Shown: positions 34,912 through 45,018 of the stretch, piece after piece
Layout of the letters: every line of letters begins with the position of its first letter
Position numbering within the stretch: the first letter of the stretch is position 1
Source of the DNA: Luteibacter sp. Sphag1AF
GTDB taxonomy: Bacteria; Pseudomonadota; Gammaproteobacteria; Xanthomonadales; Rhodanobacteraceae
Direction of reading: 5' to 3'
Length of the DNA: 64,000 bases
Assembly: GCF_014192715.1 (NCBI RefSeq)
Contig: NZ_JACHYH010000008.1
Span: forward strand, 1 to 64,000
The notes under the pieces: model-generated
Databases searched by the model: none
Told to the model about the DNA's origin: nothing
The model's input: the letters and a program-made list of their open reading frames with translations, nothing else
Program-made: the position numbers and the translations under genes

Positions 34912-36804
34912 TTACGGGATGGTCCCCTCAACAGGCTTCTCCGCCTTCTCGTACGACGACATCTTGTTGGCGCGTTCGCGCCAGACACGTGCCATGTCGG
35001 CTGTTTTCGCGTCGCCCAGGGCATGGCCCTCCGCATCATGTTCCAGCGGTGTGGAATAGAAGGGCAGATCGTTGTCGCATAGAAAGGTTCCCAGGGTGCT
35101 TGTGCCGTGCGGGTGCTTGAAGCCGAATGCGTAGGAGTCCTGACCGGTGTTGCAATGGCTGCCCCCGGCGTTGTGACCTACCTCGTGGCGGTACGCGGTC
35201 GTGGACGTAATCTTGCCGATCTCATATCTGCCATCGACGACCGCCCAGGCCGTCGCCGTTTCACCCGAAGCGGGGCTGAAGAAAGTGGCGAGCAGGTCGG
35301 CATGGTGCTTCTTGATCTGATCGGCGAAGACGGTGGGCATCCGACCGAGGTTTTCGGTGTTTACCGCATAGTTTTCCGCAATCACCTCGACGGCAGTCAG
35401 TCGAAGCCTTGCATCGACATGCGAGTTCCTCAGCCCGACATTCGCGGTCTCAATCTGTGCCAGCGCATATGCCGATGCGTGATCGAGCCCTCCCATGTCG
35501 CTTACTGCCACCTCGGAAAAGCCGGCAAGCACATCAATGATGCGCTTGCCCTCGCAATCCACGTCAGGGCCATCCGCAGACGCCTGCGTGTTCGATGCGT
35601 CGGGGTTCTGTTGGGGAGGAGTGTCCTGAGCCGTCCAGTCTGTCACGGGTTCGGCCACGAAATGGGCACTCCCATCGGCGGCACCAAGGACCGATCCACG
35701 CGCACCGGGTACGTCGGAGATGGCTTCATAGCCGCCTTTCGGCAACACGACGACGATCAGGGACCCGCGTTTATCCCCTCGTGTGTCGAGCAGGTCGGCG
35801 GAGTCCACGCGGTACTCGCCCATGCCTCCCCTGGCCATCAAGGGTGACGCCGTGAGCGCCAGGGAACCGGATGTTTTAGCCTGGCGTTGAATGATATTCA
35901 GGCTCTGCGCGTAGGCCGAAACTGCGCGCGCGGTGGGCTGCTCGGGTGCCTGCGATCGCGTGCCGGGAGTGGCTGGGCACTGGGTTGCCAGCGTTCGCCA
36001 CCAGGCGTTTTCATACTCGCCTTCCTCATAGCGCGGATACGTATCGGCAGGCCCTGGCACACCATCGTGTTTCGACAGGAAGCGCGCGATTGTGCCGCGG
36101 CCGTGTATGGCGCCGACGAAAGTGGGTTCATTGGCATCCTTCGGGTCCAGAAAGTCGCCAGCATGTGTGCCAGCAGCGGCCCAGTGGCTGTTTGACTCAC
36201 CTTTCTTCGGGTAATACCAGGTGGGGCCAGCGACTCCGTTGAATTTCGCCCGGAAAAACCCCTTGACGTCATCGTGATGGAAGAGGCCAATCATCGTGGG
36301 CTCGCTCCAGGTCTTGGGGTCGCTGGACGTCCCCATGTGCTCACCCATCCACGTCCAGTGGCTATCGGAGCTACCCTTCGGCGGGAACGTCCAGGCTGGA
36401 TCGGGAACGCCGTCGAAGCGGGAGACATAGAATCCCGCCGCACCTTTGTGAATGAGGCCGACCTTGGTGATCTCCGTCTGATCCTTGGGGTTGGCGAAGG
36501 TGCCCGCGTGCTCTCCGGCCCATATCCAGTGGCTATTTGACTGCCCTTTCGCCGGGAAGTACCAGGTGGCCCCCGCCTGGCCGGAGAACGTGGACATGAA
36601 GAATCCCCTGTCGCCGTGGTGAATCGCTCCGGGGAACGATTCTTCGCTCCAGGTCTTTGGATCGGCGTAAGTGCCGTCCGCATGAATGCCGCTTCCCTGT
36701 GGGTGCGCTGCGGGTGGCCCGGCGGAATGAGCCATTGCCATGGTGGGGGCCAGCAAAAGAATGGCCGCCAGATACTTCAACCCTTTTTTTCGCGCAAAAG
36801 CCAT
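34912..36804 (-). CDS. Secreted zinc metalloprotease with four N-terminal tandem repeats
   Basis: A 630-residue exported protein (signal peptide LKYLAAILLLAPTMAMAHS). Residues about 45-268 hold four repeats of about 56 residues, each with a G-x-IHxxxxxGF..F pattern, WYFPAKGQSNSHW-like core and ending in GxHxGT. The C-terminal half contains HEVGHNAGGSH at residue 540, the zinc site HExxHxxGxxH of metzincins. The region where the Met-turn is expected reads TLGTFLCDND, without methionine; the following FYSTP resembles the usual YFSNP. The repeats may bind cell-surface or host polymers. Family is related to M12/reprolysin-like peptidases. Confidence 0.82.
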   Translation of the reverse strand: MAFARKKGLKYLAAILLLAPTMAMAHSAGPPAAHPQGSGIHADGTYADPKTWSEESFPGAIHHGDRGFFMSTFSGQAGATWYFPAKGQSNSHWIWAGEHAGTFANPKDQTEITKVGLIHKGAAGFYVSRFDGVPDPAWTFPPKGSSDSHWTWMGEHMGTSSDPKTWSEPTMIGLFHHDDVKGFFRAKFNGVAGPTWYYPKKGESNSHWAAAGTHAGDFLDPKDANEPTFVGAIHGRGTIARFLSKHDGVPGPADTYPRYEEGEYENAWWRTLATQCPATPGTRSQAPEQPTARAVSAYAQSLNIIQRQAKTSGSLALTASPLMARGGMGEYRVDSADLLDTRGDKRGSLIVVVLPKGGYEAISDVPGARGSVLGAADGSAHFVAEPVTDWTAQDTPPQQNPDASNTQASADGPDVDCEGKRIIDVLAGFSEVAVSDMGGLDHASAYALAQIETANVGLRNSHVDARLRLTAVEVIAENYAVNTENLGRMPTVFADQIKKHHADLLATFFSPASGETATAWAVVDGRYEIGKITSTTAYRHEVGHNAGGSHCNTGQDSYAFGFKHPHGTSTLGTFLCDNDLPFYSTPLEHDAEGHALGDAKTADMARVWRERANKMSSYEKAEKPVEGTIP

Positions 36805-37111
36805 GAGTCCTTCTCCCTATGTGTATGGCCGTACGAAAGGCGAAGCCCTGATCGGACTGACGCCTCTACGTGAACTGACTATGCACGTTTGGAGAAATGA
36901 AAATGCGCGCTTTCGGCACATTAACCAATTTCGGCATGGGGTGATGCGGCCGAGCGCTATGTTCGGCGCTGGTGGTTCTCAACCCATAGTCAACGAGGGG
37001 GCTTGATGTCAGCGTCGTGCATCAAGTGACTCGCATGCGCGGCACGACGCGTCGGTCTCGCGGTCGGGATGGTGTGTTCATGCAGGCGGAAGCAATCCGC
37101 TCGTATCGTAT
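36805..37111. other. Upstream region of the metalloprotease gene
   Basis: About 300 nt with no supported gene. It must contain the metalloprotease promoter. An AT-richer patch (36885-36935) is the most likely location, but no clear boxes are visible. Confidence 0.35.
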
Positions 37112-37145
37112 GGGGGCATGGAGCGATGCGCTTGACCATGCCCCC
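37112..37145 (-). terminator. Terminator hairpin after the 368-residue lipoprotein gene
   Basis: GGGGGCATGG (37112-37121) pairs perfectly with CCATGCCCCC (37136-37145) across a 14-nt loop, 7 nt after the stop codon of the minus-strand gene. It lacks a clear T tract, but position and stem strength support a terminator. Confidence 0.6.
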
Positions 37146-37152
37146 TGAATCT

Positions 37153-38259
37153 TTACTCGGTATCGCGTCGCAGCGTTCCCGCCAGCGCAATCAATCCGGA
37201 CACGGTGAACGCGGCGCAAAGTGCCAGCAGGCCCAGCGAAAGAATCAGTCCCCAGGGGCCTGTCTTGCCCGCCAGCCAGAAGCAGGTCGCGGCAGCGGCG
37301 AGGCTGGCGAAGCCGAATATCTTCGATGCCGTACGTGTTCCCTGGCCACGCCTTCTTTTGAGCGCGAGCCAAGCGCCCATTACGAGAATGCCGCCCAGCA
37401 CGACGATGATCAGACCGTACGTGAAGATGAGTTCGGGCAGGGCATTGCGCTCCCGCTGTTTGACCACTTCCTGCCACTGAGCTGACTGCGCTTTCTGGCT
37501 TTCGATTTTTTCGGCCTCAGCGCCAGAGCCCACGGTGATTTGCGACATGTGGAGCAGGGCGTCGCCCCGTTCGGGCGAGGGACCTTCGTTTTGCAGGCGT
37601 GCGAGACGGTCCAGCAGGGCCGCATCGTCCTGGACGTTGTATCGAAGGTGCGGCGCGGGCGTTGTGCAGTAGCCAAAATCGCGTCCGCGCCTGTGTTGGT
37701 CAGATGCGGTGCAGGTCAGCTCTGCAGCGGGTGCGCCATGGGCGGCTGGCAGGTGGAAGTGGACAGTTGAATTCCAGAAACTGCCGGTAACGCGGAAGGT
37801 GACGAATGTGCGAATGACGTAGTCGTCTGGCGTCGTCGGTGAAAACGACGGAGCAAGGTTGACCCAGACGCCGGGCCGAATAAGTCGGGACTCTGATCGT
37901 CCCGAATGCACGGGGTTGTAGTGAAGGTCGGCGCGGTCGATGTCCGCAAGGGCTTCGGGTGACTCGTGGGCACGCCACTGGAAGTCGTATGTCACACCCG
38001 TATTGGCGAGGCGTGCGCGAAGTGTTGGCAGGTCTTCCCGTACGGCGAATTCACGCGCCTGAGCGTCATCAAATGACACGTCGGCCGGCAGCGGCTCGTT
38101 GAACTGGGTCAGCAGATTTGCGCGTTCCTCGAACTGCTCCCGCGTTTCTGCCGGCTGGCCGTTGGCCAGCGGCGTCGGTTCGCGATGGCAGGCGCCGAGA
38201 AGTACCGCGACGCATAGCATCGCGCCGACGGTCACGCGTCGGAGTGGAAGACGGTGCAT
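37153..38259 (-). CDS. Lipoprotein with C-terminal membrane helices, unknown function
   Basis: A 368-residue protein. The N-terminus is a lipoprotein signal (LCVAVLLGACHRE), followed by a domain of about 230 residues with two cysteines (LTCTASDQH, FGYCTTPAPH) and no recognised family. Near the C-terminus are three hydrophobic helices (FTYGLIIVVLGGILVMGAWL and two more) separated by a basic loop. A protein both lipidated and membrane-spanning is uncommon. It is flanked by genes for secreted proteins. Confidence 0.65.
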   Translation of the reverse strand: MHRLPLRRVTVGAMLCVAVLLGACHREPTPLANGQPAETREQFEERANLLTQFNEPLPADVSFDDAQAREFAVREDLPTLRARLANTGVTYDFQWRAHESPEALADIDRADLHYNPVHSGRSESRLIRPGVWVNLAPSFSPTTPDDYVIRTFVTFRVTGSFWNSTVHFHLPAAHGAPAAELTCTASDQHRRGRDFGYCTTPAPHLRYNVQDDAALLDRLARLQNEGPSPERGDALLHMSQITVGSGAEAEKIESQKAQSAQWQEVVKQRERNALPELIFTYGLIIVVLGGILVMGAWLALKRRRGQGTRTASKIFGFASLAAAATCFWLAGKTGPWGLILSLGLLALCAAFTVSGLIALAGTLRRDTE

Positions 38260-38371
38260 TGGTTTTCCCCCTTGTGCGCGGCCTTCCTGTGGCCGGCATC
38301 ATGGGTCGGATTCTGCAGGATGGTATGGCGAGTGTCACGTGTCCGCCCGGACTATCCTGAAGCTGCCGGAT

Positions 38372-39373
38372 TTATGGAGGCGTGGGGAAAAACCGCGCCA
38401 GCCAGTCCCTGAACATACGCGGCCAGGCCTCTTCCTCCGGAATGCCCTGCGCCAATCCCGCACCGTGCACGCCATGGGCAAACAAGTGAACCTCCGCAGG
38501 TACGCCGGCATCCTTCAGCGCGCTGGCGAACATCACACTGTTCTGCGGGCTGATCCGTTGATCGTCCATGCTCTCGAACAGGAACACAGGAGGGAGCGCC
38601 GAGGTGACGTGTTCCTGGCCGGACAGCGCATGCTCAAGCGTTGCCAGTTCCGAGCCGCGGTAGCCGTAGAGAAGATGCTTCAGGGAACTGGGTGAAGCAT
38701 AGGCATCCGGAAGCATCGAGATGACGGGATAGCCCAGTCCCAGAAATGCCGCCCTGATGTTCGTCCGGCCACCGTTGTCCTGTGACGGCATATGGAAGTC
38801 ATCGTCCGGATGCAATGCCAGCGTGCTGGCGAGGTGGCCGCCGGCGGAAAAGCCGAACAGTCCTATTTGCTGCGGGTTGATGCCGAATCGCCTGGCGTCG
38901 TGTCCCAGCAGGTTCAGTGCGCGGCGGCCGTCCCACATGGGAACGGGAAAGCGGTACGTGCCGTCCGGTTGAACCAGGCGGTAGTGAAGAACAAACGCCT
39001 TCACATGCAGCGTGTCCGCGAAATATTGCGCCACGGGTGCCTGTTCCTTTTCATCCGTCAGGCGGTCGTATCCACCGCCGGGAATGATGAGGATGGCGGC
39101 CATGCGTTTGTCTGTCTCATTTTGCGGCACGTACACCTGTAGATAGGGGATATCCCGACATGCATCGTTGCCGGTCGCGCCGGGCGCGGACTCGTTCCAT
39201 AGCGGAATCTGCGTCGGATCGCTGGAATCGAAGCAGTCCTCGCGTCGCTGATCCTGCGATACGTGAGTCTCGTTGTGATGGCCGCCTGTCTCGATGTTGC
39301 GATGTGCCACCGCGACATCAATAAACGACAGGCACGCGATTGCGACAACCGCCGGCAACACCTTCATGGGCAT
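38372..39373 (-). CDS. Secreted alpha/beta hydrolase (acetylesterase-like), second copy
   Basis: A 333-residue protein with signal peptide (LPAVVAIACLSFIDVAVAH) from the ATG at 39373; an ATG two codons later is equally possible. Motifs: LIIPGGGYDRL, nucleophile GLFGFSAGGHLAS, FLFESMDDQRISP for the acid, and FAHGVHGAG for the histidine. It is the same family as the gene at 31580 but only moderately similar, so not a recent duplication. Likely an exported carbohydrate or ester hydrolase. Confidence 0.83.
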   Translation of the reverse strand: MPMKVLPAVVAIACLSFIDVAVAHRNIETGGHHNETHVSQDQRREDCFDSSDPTQIPLWNESAPGATGNDACRDIPYLQVYVPQNETDKRMAAILIIPGGGYDRLTDEKEQAPVAQYFADTLHVKAFVLHYRLVQPDGTYRFPVPMWDGRRALNLLGHDARRFGINPQQIGLFGFSAGGHLASTLALHPDDDFHMPSQDNGGRTNIRAAFLGLGYPVISMLPDAYASPSSLKHLLYGYRGSELATLEHALSGQEHVTSALPPVFLFESMDDQRISPQNSVMFASALKDAGVPAEVHLFAHGVHGAGLAQGIPEEEAWPRMFRDWLARFFPTPP

Positions 39374-39398
39374 ACCCGTAATGAGAAATCTGCGCCGA

Positions 39399-39809
39399 TC
39401 ATGGCGATGGCGGCTTTCTGTCGCGTTTCGGAAGGCCAGTGGCTGGCGCGTGGCCTGTGTTGACGTGCTGAAGAATGTTGACCAGCCGCCCCAGCGGGTC
39501 CCGAACGTAGAAACGGCGAACGCCCCAGGGTTCGTCCACAGGGCCGTATCCCATAGCGAGGCCAGCCGTCTCGATCCTTCGCTGCACCTCAGCAAGGTCG
39601 TCCACTTCGACGGACAAATCAGGCACTGGCGTATCGGAACCGCCCTGACTTGCGAAACTGATCTGCACCGCCATCGTTGCGGAACATCCGTAAGTGCGAA
39701 TCCAGCCGTGATCCATCACGATATCCAGATCAAGGATGCCTCGGTAGAACGCATCGACAGCGTCCATGTCGACGGTGGGAACGTTGGCGACGATCCTGCG
39801 GACTTTCAC
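39399..39809 (-). CDS. VOC (glyoxalase/bleomycin resistance) superfamily protein
   Basis: A 136-residue protein from a GTG start with GGAG upstream (a TTG start 33 nt further is possible). The fold's pattern is visible: VPTVDMDAVDAFYRGILDLD and later GVRRFYVRDPLGRLVNIL. VOC proteins bind metals and act as dioxygenases, isomerases or antibiotic-binding proteins; nothing here specifies which. It lies 26 nt upstream of the hydrolase gene on the same strand and is probably co-transcribed. Confidence 0.8.
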   Translation of the reverse strand: MKVRRIVANVPTVDMDAVDAFYRGILDLDIVMDHGWIRTYGCSATMAVQISFASQGGSDTPVPDLSVEVDDLAEVQRRIETAGLAMGYGPVDEPWGVRRFYVRDPLGRLVNILQHVNTGHAPATGLPKRDRKPPSP

Positions 39810-40031
39810 GAGAGTGCTCCGGCTCAGGCTGTGCAGCGGCAACTATAGTTGGTCCGGTCTGACGGTGTTGCGCTGGACGTCATGGCGCCGATCATGGTGT
39901 TCATAGGCATGTAATACGGTTATCAACTGGCCGCTTCGGCCATGCCTTAGAAACGTTTCGTTGGGGATGGCGCCTGCGGCAGAAAGCCCCGGCAAGCAAC
40001 AAAAACACAACTGATCGACATCGAGGTCACT

Positions 40032-41252
40032 TTGAGAAGTCGCAACGTATCAGGGACGACGGTTGTGACATCCTCACCGTTGCCGCCATCGCCGCGCAAT
40101 GCGGGCATTGACCTGCTGCGCGGCGTGGCCATTGTGCTGGTGGTCTTGCACCACTTGGGTCTGCGCATTCCTCTCAAGAAGATCATGCCGGACGACGTTC
40201 TTCCCGGTTGGCTGCTGGACGGCCTGAATGCCAACGGTTACGAAGCGGTTTTCGTTTTCTTCGTGATCTCCGGTTTTCTGATCGCCGGAAATGCACTGCG
40301 CCGCTGGGGCAGCCTCGATCACATCGACATCCGGCAGTTTTACGCGCGCCGCTTCGCACGTATCGTGCCGTGCCTGCTCGTACTGGTGGCCTTGCTAAGC
40401 GCGCTGCACCTGCTGGGATTTGAGGACTATGTGATTGGTCGCCCCGGGCAGTCGCTGGGTGGAGCCATCGTTGCCGCGCTGGGGCTGCATCTGAATTGGT
40501 ATGAAGGGCGTCACGGCTATTTGCCCGGCAATTGGGATGTGCTCTGGTCGCTTTCCATCGAAGAGGTCTTCTATGTGGCCTTTCCGATCATCTGCCTCGT
40601 CACACGCCGCCGCGCGGTGCTTGTTCCGATGCTTCTTGTGCTGGCCGTGTCGCTGCCATGGACTCGCGCAGCGCTGAGCGGGAACGATATCTGGCAGGAG
40701 AAGGCCTATCTGCCCGGCATGGCGGCTATTGCTACGGGAGTGCTCGGAGCGTTGCTGGCAGCGCACTGGCGGCAGCCGACGCAACGCACCCTGACGCTTA
40801 TGGGGTGGCTGGGTGCGGTGGGCCTTGCCGCCGTATGGTTCGATGGCGGCGCCCTATGGCACGTGGTCAGGAACGGATATCTTCTGGTGCTCACGCTATC
40901 CGCGCTATGCCTGCTGATGATGTTCCAGGCAAAGGATGGTGCTGGCGGCTGGTGGCACGCATGCGTTTTCGGATGGCTACGCAGTTGGGGACGTTTGAGC
41001 TACGAAATTTACCTGAGCCACATGTTTGTGGTGTATGCGGTGGTGAGGCTGTTCAGGCTCAGTGGCGGAGATTCTCGTGTCGGGCTCTGGTGCTACCTGC
41101 TTGCGCTTGCGTTGTGCTGGTTGCTTGGCCTCGCTGTGGAAAGGCTGCTTTCGTCGCCTTGCGAGCGTTGGTTGCGGAAGGTATTCGGTGGAGGGCTACG
41201 AGCGAGAGCCCACGGCCATGAAGACGCATCACAGGCGGCGCTTCACCGTTGA
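40032..41252 (+). CDS. Acyltransferase 3 family membrane protein
   Basis: A 406-residue protein with about ten helices, starting at TTG (GAGG 6 nt upstream). The family opening is clear (RNAGIDLLRGVAIVLVVLHH with its catalytic-type His), then VFVFFVISGFLIA and the WSLSIEEVFYVAFP motif. Members O-acylate sugars or other surface molecules such as peptidoglycan, LPS or exopolysaccharide. No polysaccharide cluster is adjacent, so the acceptor is unknown. Confidence 0.85.
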   Translation: MRSRNVSGTTVVTSSPLPPSPRNAGIDLLRGVAIVLVVLHHLGLRIPLKKIMPDDVLPGWLLDGLNANGYEAVFVFFVISGFLIAGNALRRWGSLDHIDIRQFYARRFARIVPCLLVLVALLSALHLLGFEDYVIGRPGQSLGGAIVAALGLHLNWYEGRHGYLPGNWDVLWSLSIEEVFYVAFPIICLVTRRRAVLVPMLLVLAVSLPWTRAALSGNDIWQEKAYLPGMAAIATGVLGALLAAHWRQPTQRTLTLMGWLGAVGLAAVWFDGGALWHVVRNGYLLVLTLSALCLLMMFQAKDGAGGWWHACVFGWLRSWGRLSYEIYLSHMFVVYAVVRLFRLSGGDSRVGLWCYLLALALCWLLGLAVERLLSSPCERWLRKVFGGGLRARAHGHEDASQAALHR

Positions 41253-41332
41253 CCTCGGGATATAAGCACCAACGACCAGAAATGATTTCTTTCCCTTTGG
41301 CGGCTGTCGCCGTGATAACGGATCGCGCTTGA

Positions 41333-42235
41333 CTACCTGCGCACTCCATCCCACCTCAATGCTTCGACCAGCAGCGCGAAGGCGGGGGAGTTCTGGCGAC
41401 GGCTGGGGTAATAGAGGTGGTAGCCCGGGAACGCCGGGCACCAGTCCAGCATCACTCGCTTGAGCCGCTTATCCGATATCGCTTCTGCCACGATGAGGTC
41501 CGGCACGCAGGCCAATCCCCGGCCATCAAGGGCTGCCTGCGCGATCAGGCGAGCGCTGCTAAGCGTCAATCGCCCCTCGACGCGTACATTGACGCTCCTT
41601 CCATCCTTCTCAAATTCCCACGCATAAAGGCCACCCTGGGTCATGAGCCGCATGTTGATGCAGTCGTGCGCAGTAAGATCCTGCGGTATCCGTGGGATGC
41701 CTTGGCGTTTGAAGTACGTGGGTGTGGCGACTACCGCCATGCTCAGCGGCGGGCTGATCGGGACGGCAATCATGTCTTTGGCCACCTGCTCGCCCATGCG
41801 GATACCGATATCGAAGCCTTCGGCCACGATATCGGTAAGGCCAGACTGGTCCACGACTTCGATGTTGATCTCCGGATAGTTGTCCAGCAACCGTCGGAGC
41901 TTCGGCCACAACACCAGCTCGCTGGCGTGATCGCTGCTATTGATACGCAAGGTGCCGCTCGGCCGGTCGCGCAACTCGCCCAGGCCATCGACCGCAATGT
42001 CGATGCTGGCGAAATGGGGAGCGATCTCCGCCAGCAATCGTTGGCCCGCCTCAGTCGGCGTCACGCTGCGTGTGGTCCTGGTCAGCAAGCGGATGCCCAG
42101 GCGCTGCTCAAGCTCGCGAACCGTGTAGCTCAACGCTGCCTGCGACACGCCCATCTGCGCGGCGGCCTTGGTGAAGCTGCGCTCCCTCGCCACGATCAAC
42201 AGGGCTCGCAGGTCGTTGTAGTGCTCGCGTGCCAT
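41333..42235 (-). CDS. LysR-family transcriptional regulator
   Basis: A 300-residue regulator with a normal LysR DNA-binding domain (SFTKAAAQMGVSQAALSYTV, then LEQRLGIRLLTRTTRSVTPT) and a substrate-binding domain (GTLRINSSDHASELVLWPKL). It is divergent from the leader-peptide/aldo-keto reductase/SDR genes and probably controls them. Similar regulators of this subgroup often flank oxidoreductases induced by electrophiles. Confidence 0.92.
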   Translation of the reverse strand: MAREHYNDLRALLIVARERSFTKAAAQMGVSQAALSYTVRELEQRLGIRLLTRTTRSVTPTEAGQRLLAEIAPHFASIDIAVDGLGELRDRPSGTLRINSSDHASELVLWPKLRRLLDNYPEINIEVVDQSGLTDIVAEGFDIGIRMGEQVAKDMIAVPISPPLSMAVVATPTYFKRQGIPRIPQDLTAHDCINMRLMTQGGLYAWEFEKDGRSVNVRVEGRLTLSSARLIAQAALDGRGLACVPDLIVAEAISDKRLKRVMLDWCPAFPGYHLYYPSRRQNSPAFALLVEALRWDGVRR

Positions 42236-42280
42236 TGCGTCGATCCCACTAATAATCTGTATTTATAAGTCTATTCGAAC

Positions 42281-42302
42281 TTACCCCATTTATCCTGGGT
42301 AA
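42281..42302. promoter_or_regulatory. Candidate operator between LysR and aldo/keto reductase operon
   Basis: TTACCC (42281-42286) and GGGTAA (42297-42302) form a dyad with a 10-nt spacer, in the divergent gap and next to an AT-rich patch (42250-42275) that likely contains promoter elements. Confidence 0.4.
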
Positions 42303-42427
42303 TCGGTGGCTCACACTGGCCCCATTCCGAGAAGACGCGGCTGCACCTGGGGCCATCATCCCCTCCGCCCGCGATTCACGACGGTCGCGGGCCATTCCGG
42401 TCCTCATCTGACATCAGGAGTGCCTCC

Positions 42428-42515
42428 ATGATGACGACGCTTTCCTTTCTCGGCGGGCTCCCCGGCGCGCCGGTCAATACGGCCGCCATCGGCACCGCAC
42501 AGCAGATCATCCGCC

Positions 42516-42523
<8 letters not shown>
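42428..42523 (+). CDS. 31-residue leader peptide ORF overlapping the aldo/keto reductase start
   Basis: An ATG with AGGAG 6 nt upstream opens a 31-codon frame (MMTTLSFLGGLPGAP...). Its TGA at 42521 lies inside the next gene, whose ATG is at 42516, an 8-nt overlap. The downstream gene lacks its own good ribosome site, so translational coupling is likely. It could also be the truncated start of a lost gene. No family recognised. Confidence 0.5.
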
Positions 42524-43556
<1,033 letters not shown>

Positions 43557-43619
43557 CGCGCGATCACAATCGACCCGCGTCAGCATGGCGCACTGAACTT
43601 GAATCCAAAGGCCTTACAG

Positions 43620-44384
43620 ATGGAAATTTCTTTCAAAGACAAGGTTGCGCTGGTGACAGGCGCAGCATCGGGCATTGGCCTGGCCACTGCCAAAGCCTTC
43701 GCCAGAGCCGGCGCTGCCGTAGCGCTCGCCGACATCAACGCCGATGCGGCGCGCATCGAAGCCACGCATTTGGCCGACGCCGGCTACCGGGCCGTCGGCA
43801 TTGGCTGCAATGTCGCCCATCTCGACGAGGTCGAAGCGATGGTGAAAGAGATCGTCGTGCGCTTTGGCCGTCTGGACGTGGCCTTCAACAATGCTGGCAT
43901 CCAGAACAAGCTGGCTGAAACAGCGGATGCCACACCCGAAGATTTTGATCGGGTCATGGGTGTGAACCTGCGTGGTGTGTGGAACTGCATGAAGGCCGAA
44001 CTCACGCAAATGCGCGCCCAGGGCAACGGTGCCATCGTCAACTGTTCTTCGCTGGGTGGCCTGGTGGGCGGTGCGCAGCGCGGCAACTATCACGCCGCCA
44101 AACACGGTGTGCTGGGCCTGACCAAGAGCGCGGCGCTTGAATATGCCCAGCGCAACATCCGCGTCAACGCCGTTTGTCCCGGCCTGATCTGGACCCCGAT
44201 GGCTGACCAGATGGTGGCGGGTGGTCAGAAGGAAGCGCTGGACGGAATGCTGCTGGCCATACCGATGGGGCGCCATGGCAAGCCGGAGGAGATCGCCAAC
44301 GCGGTGCTGTGGCTATCCAGCGATGCCGCCAGCTACGTCACCGGCCAGTCCATCTCGGTGGACGGGGGATTCGTCATGCGCTGA
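43620..44384 (+). CDS. SDR-family NAD(P)-dependent oxidoreductase
   Basis: A 254-residue short-chain dehydrogenase. The cofactor motif VTGAASGIGLATAKAFARAG, the NNAG motif (VAFNNAGIQNK), and the catalytic Ser/Tyr/Lys (VNCSSLGGLV; YHAAKHG) are intact. LADIN after beta-strand 2 suggests NAD preference. The ATG at 43620 has AAAGG about 8 nt upstream and is preferred over an upstream TTG. The substrate is unknown. It is the last core-like gene before the accessory island. Confidence 0.93.
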   Translation: MEISFKDKVALVTGAASGIGLATAKAFARAGAAVALADINADAARIEATHLADAGYRAVGIGCNVAHLDEVEAMVKEIVVRFGRLDVAFNNAGIQNKLAETADATPEDFDRVMGVNLRGVWNCMKAELTQMRAQGNGAIVNCSSLGGLVGGAQRGNYHAAKHGVLGLTKSAALEYAQRNIRVNAVCPGLIWTPMADQMVAGGQKEALDGMLLAIPMGRHGKPEEIANAVLWLSSDAASYVTGQSISVDGGFVMR

Positions 44385-44493
44385 TTCACGGGTGAGCGCA
44401 CGTGTCGAAATGACCTGACTCTGTCATCGTGTGCAAGTTGCTGAATATACGTGCATCTATGCCTTGGTGATGGCCGGAGTGTGAGTGCCAGTG

Positions 44494-44560
44494 CCATGGT
44501 TAGCTGCTACCCCGCTGGTCAGTGACAGCTTTACTGGCACATCTAAAGACTCTGCCGACA
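44494..44560 (+). repeat. Transposon-end relic (right-end type), copy 0
   Basis: Ends in CCGACA at 44560. Read on the minus strand it begins TGTCGGCAG and contains GTGCCAGTAAAGCTGTCACT, resembling the repeat-bearing ends at 46909 and 55130. It is the most diverged of the three and marks the left side of the island. Confidence 0.45.
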
Positions 44561-44998
44561 CAGACGTTGCCTAGATTGCTTCACAACGCGGTCTATTGCC
44601 GAAAGGGAATCCCGCATCCATCGGTCAGCACTGGCGGCAGCTCATGCGGCTGCTTGGGTATGTTGGATTGGCGATCTATACGAAATTGACCACGAGGGTC
44701 TTGTTGCAGATAGGTCGCTTGTTTGCCATTCTGACGCGGCACGCGGCTCCAAGCGCAACTTCGTCGAACAAGCGGGGAGCAGATGGAGTCGGAAGGGGTC
44801 CGGATATCCCCGCAGATTGTGGTGGATAAGACATAGCACCCCGGATAAAAAGGTTTGTGTGGCGGCGTATCGACGATGTCGACTCCGGGAATATCAGAGA
44901 AGAGATTGATCGCGTGTAGGATTGCGTTGGAAAAGTGCCGCACAGGGAAGCTGAACATCCAGTGCATATCACCGAATCAAGGCACTACTGTGAAGCGT
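44561..44998. other. Island boundary region with a possible decayed ORF
   Basis: On the minus strand a 124-codon frame (44593-44967) starts with a protein-like stretch (FPVRHFSNAILHAINLFSD, IPGVDIVDTPPHKPFYPG), then loses protein-like character; a second frame continues with RLFDEVALGAACRVRMANKR. This suggests a frameshifted pseudogene of unknown family, perhaps a former cassette gene in reverse orientation. AT-richer than the flanking core genes. Confidence 0.3.
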
Positions 44999-45018
44999 TA
45001 GGTGTACATGGAGAGACT

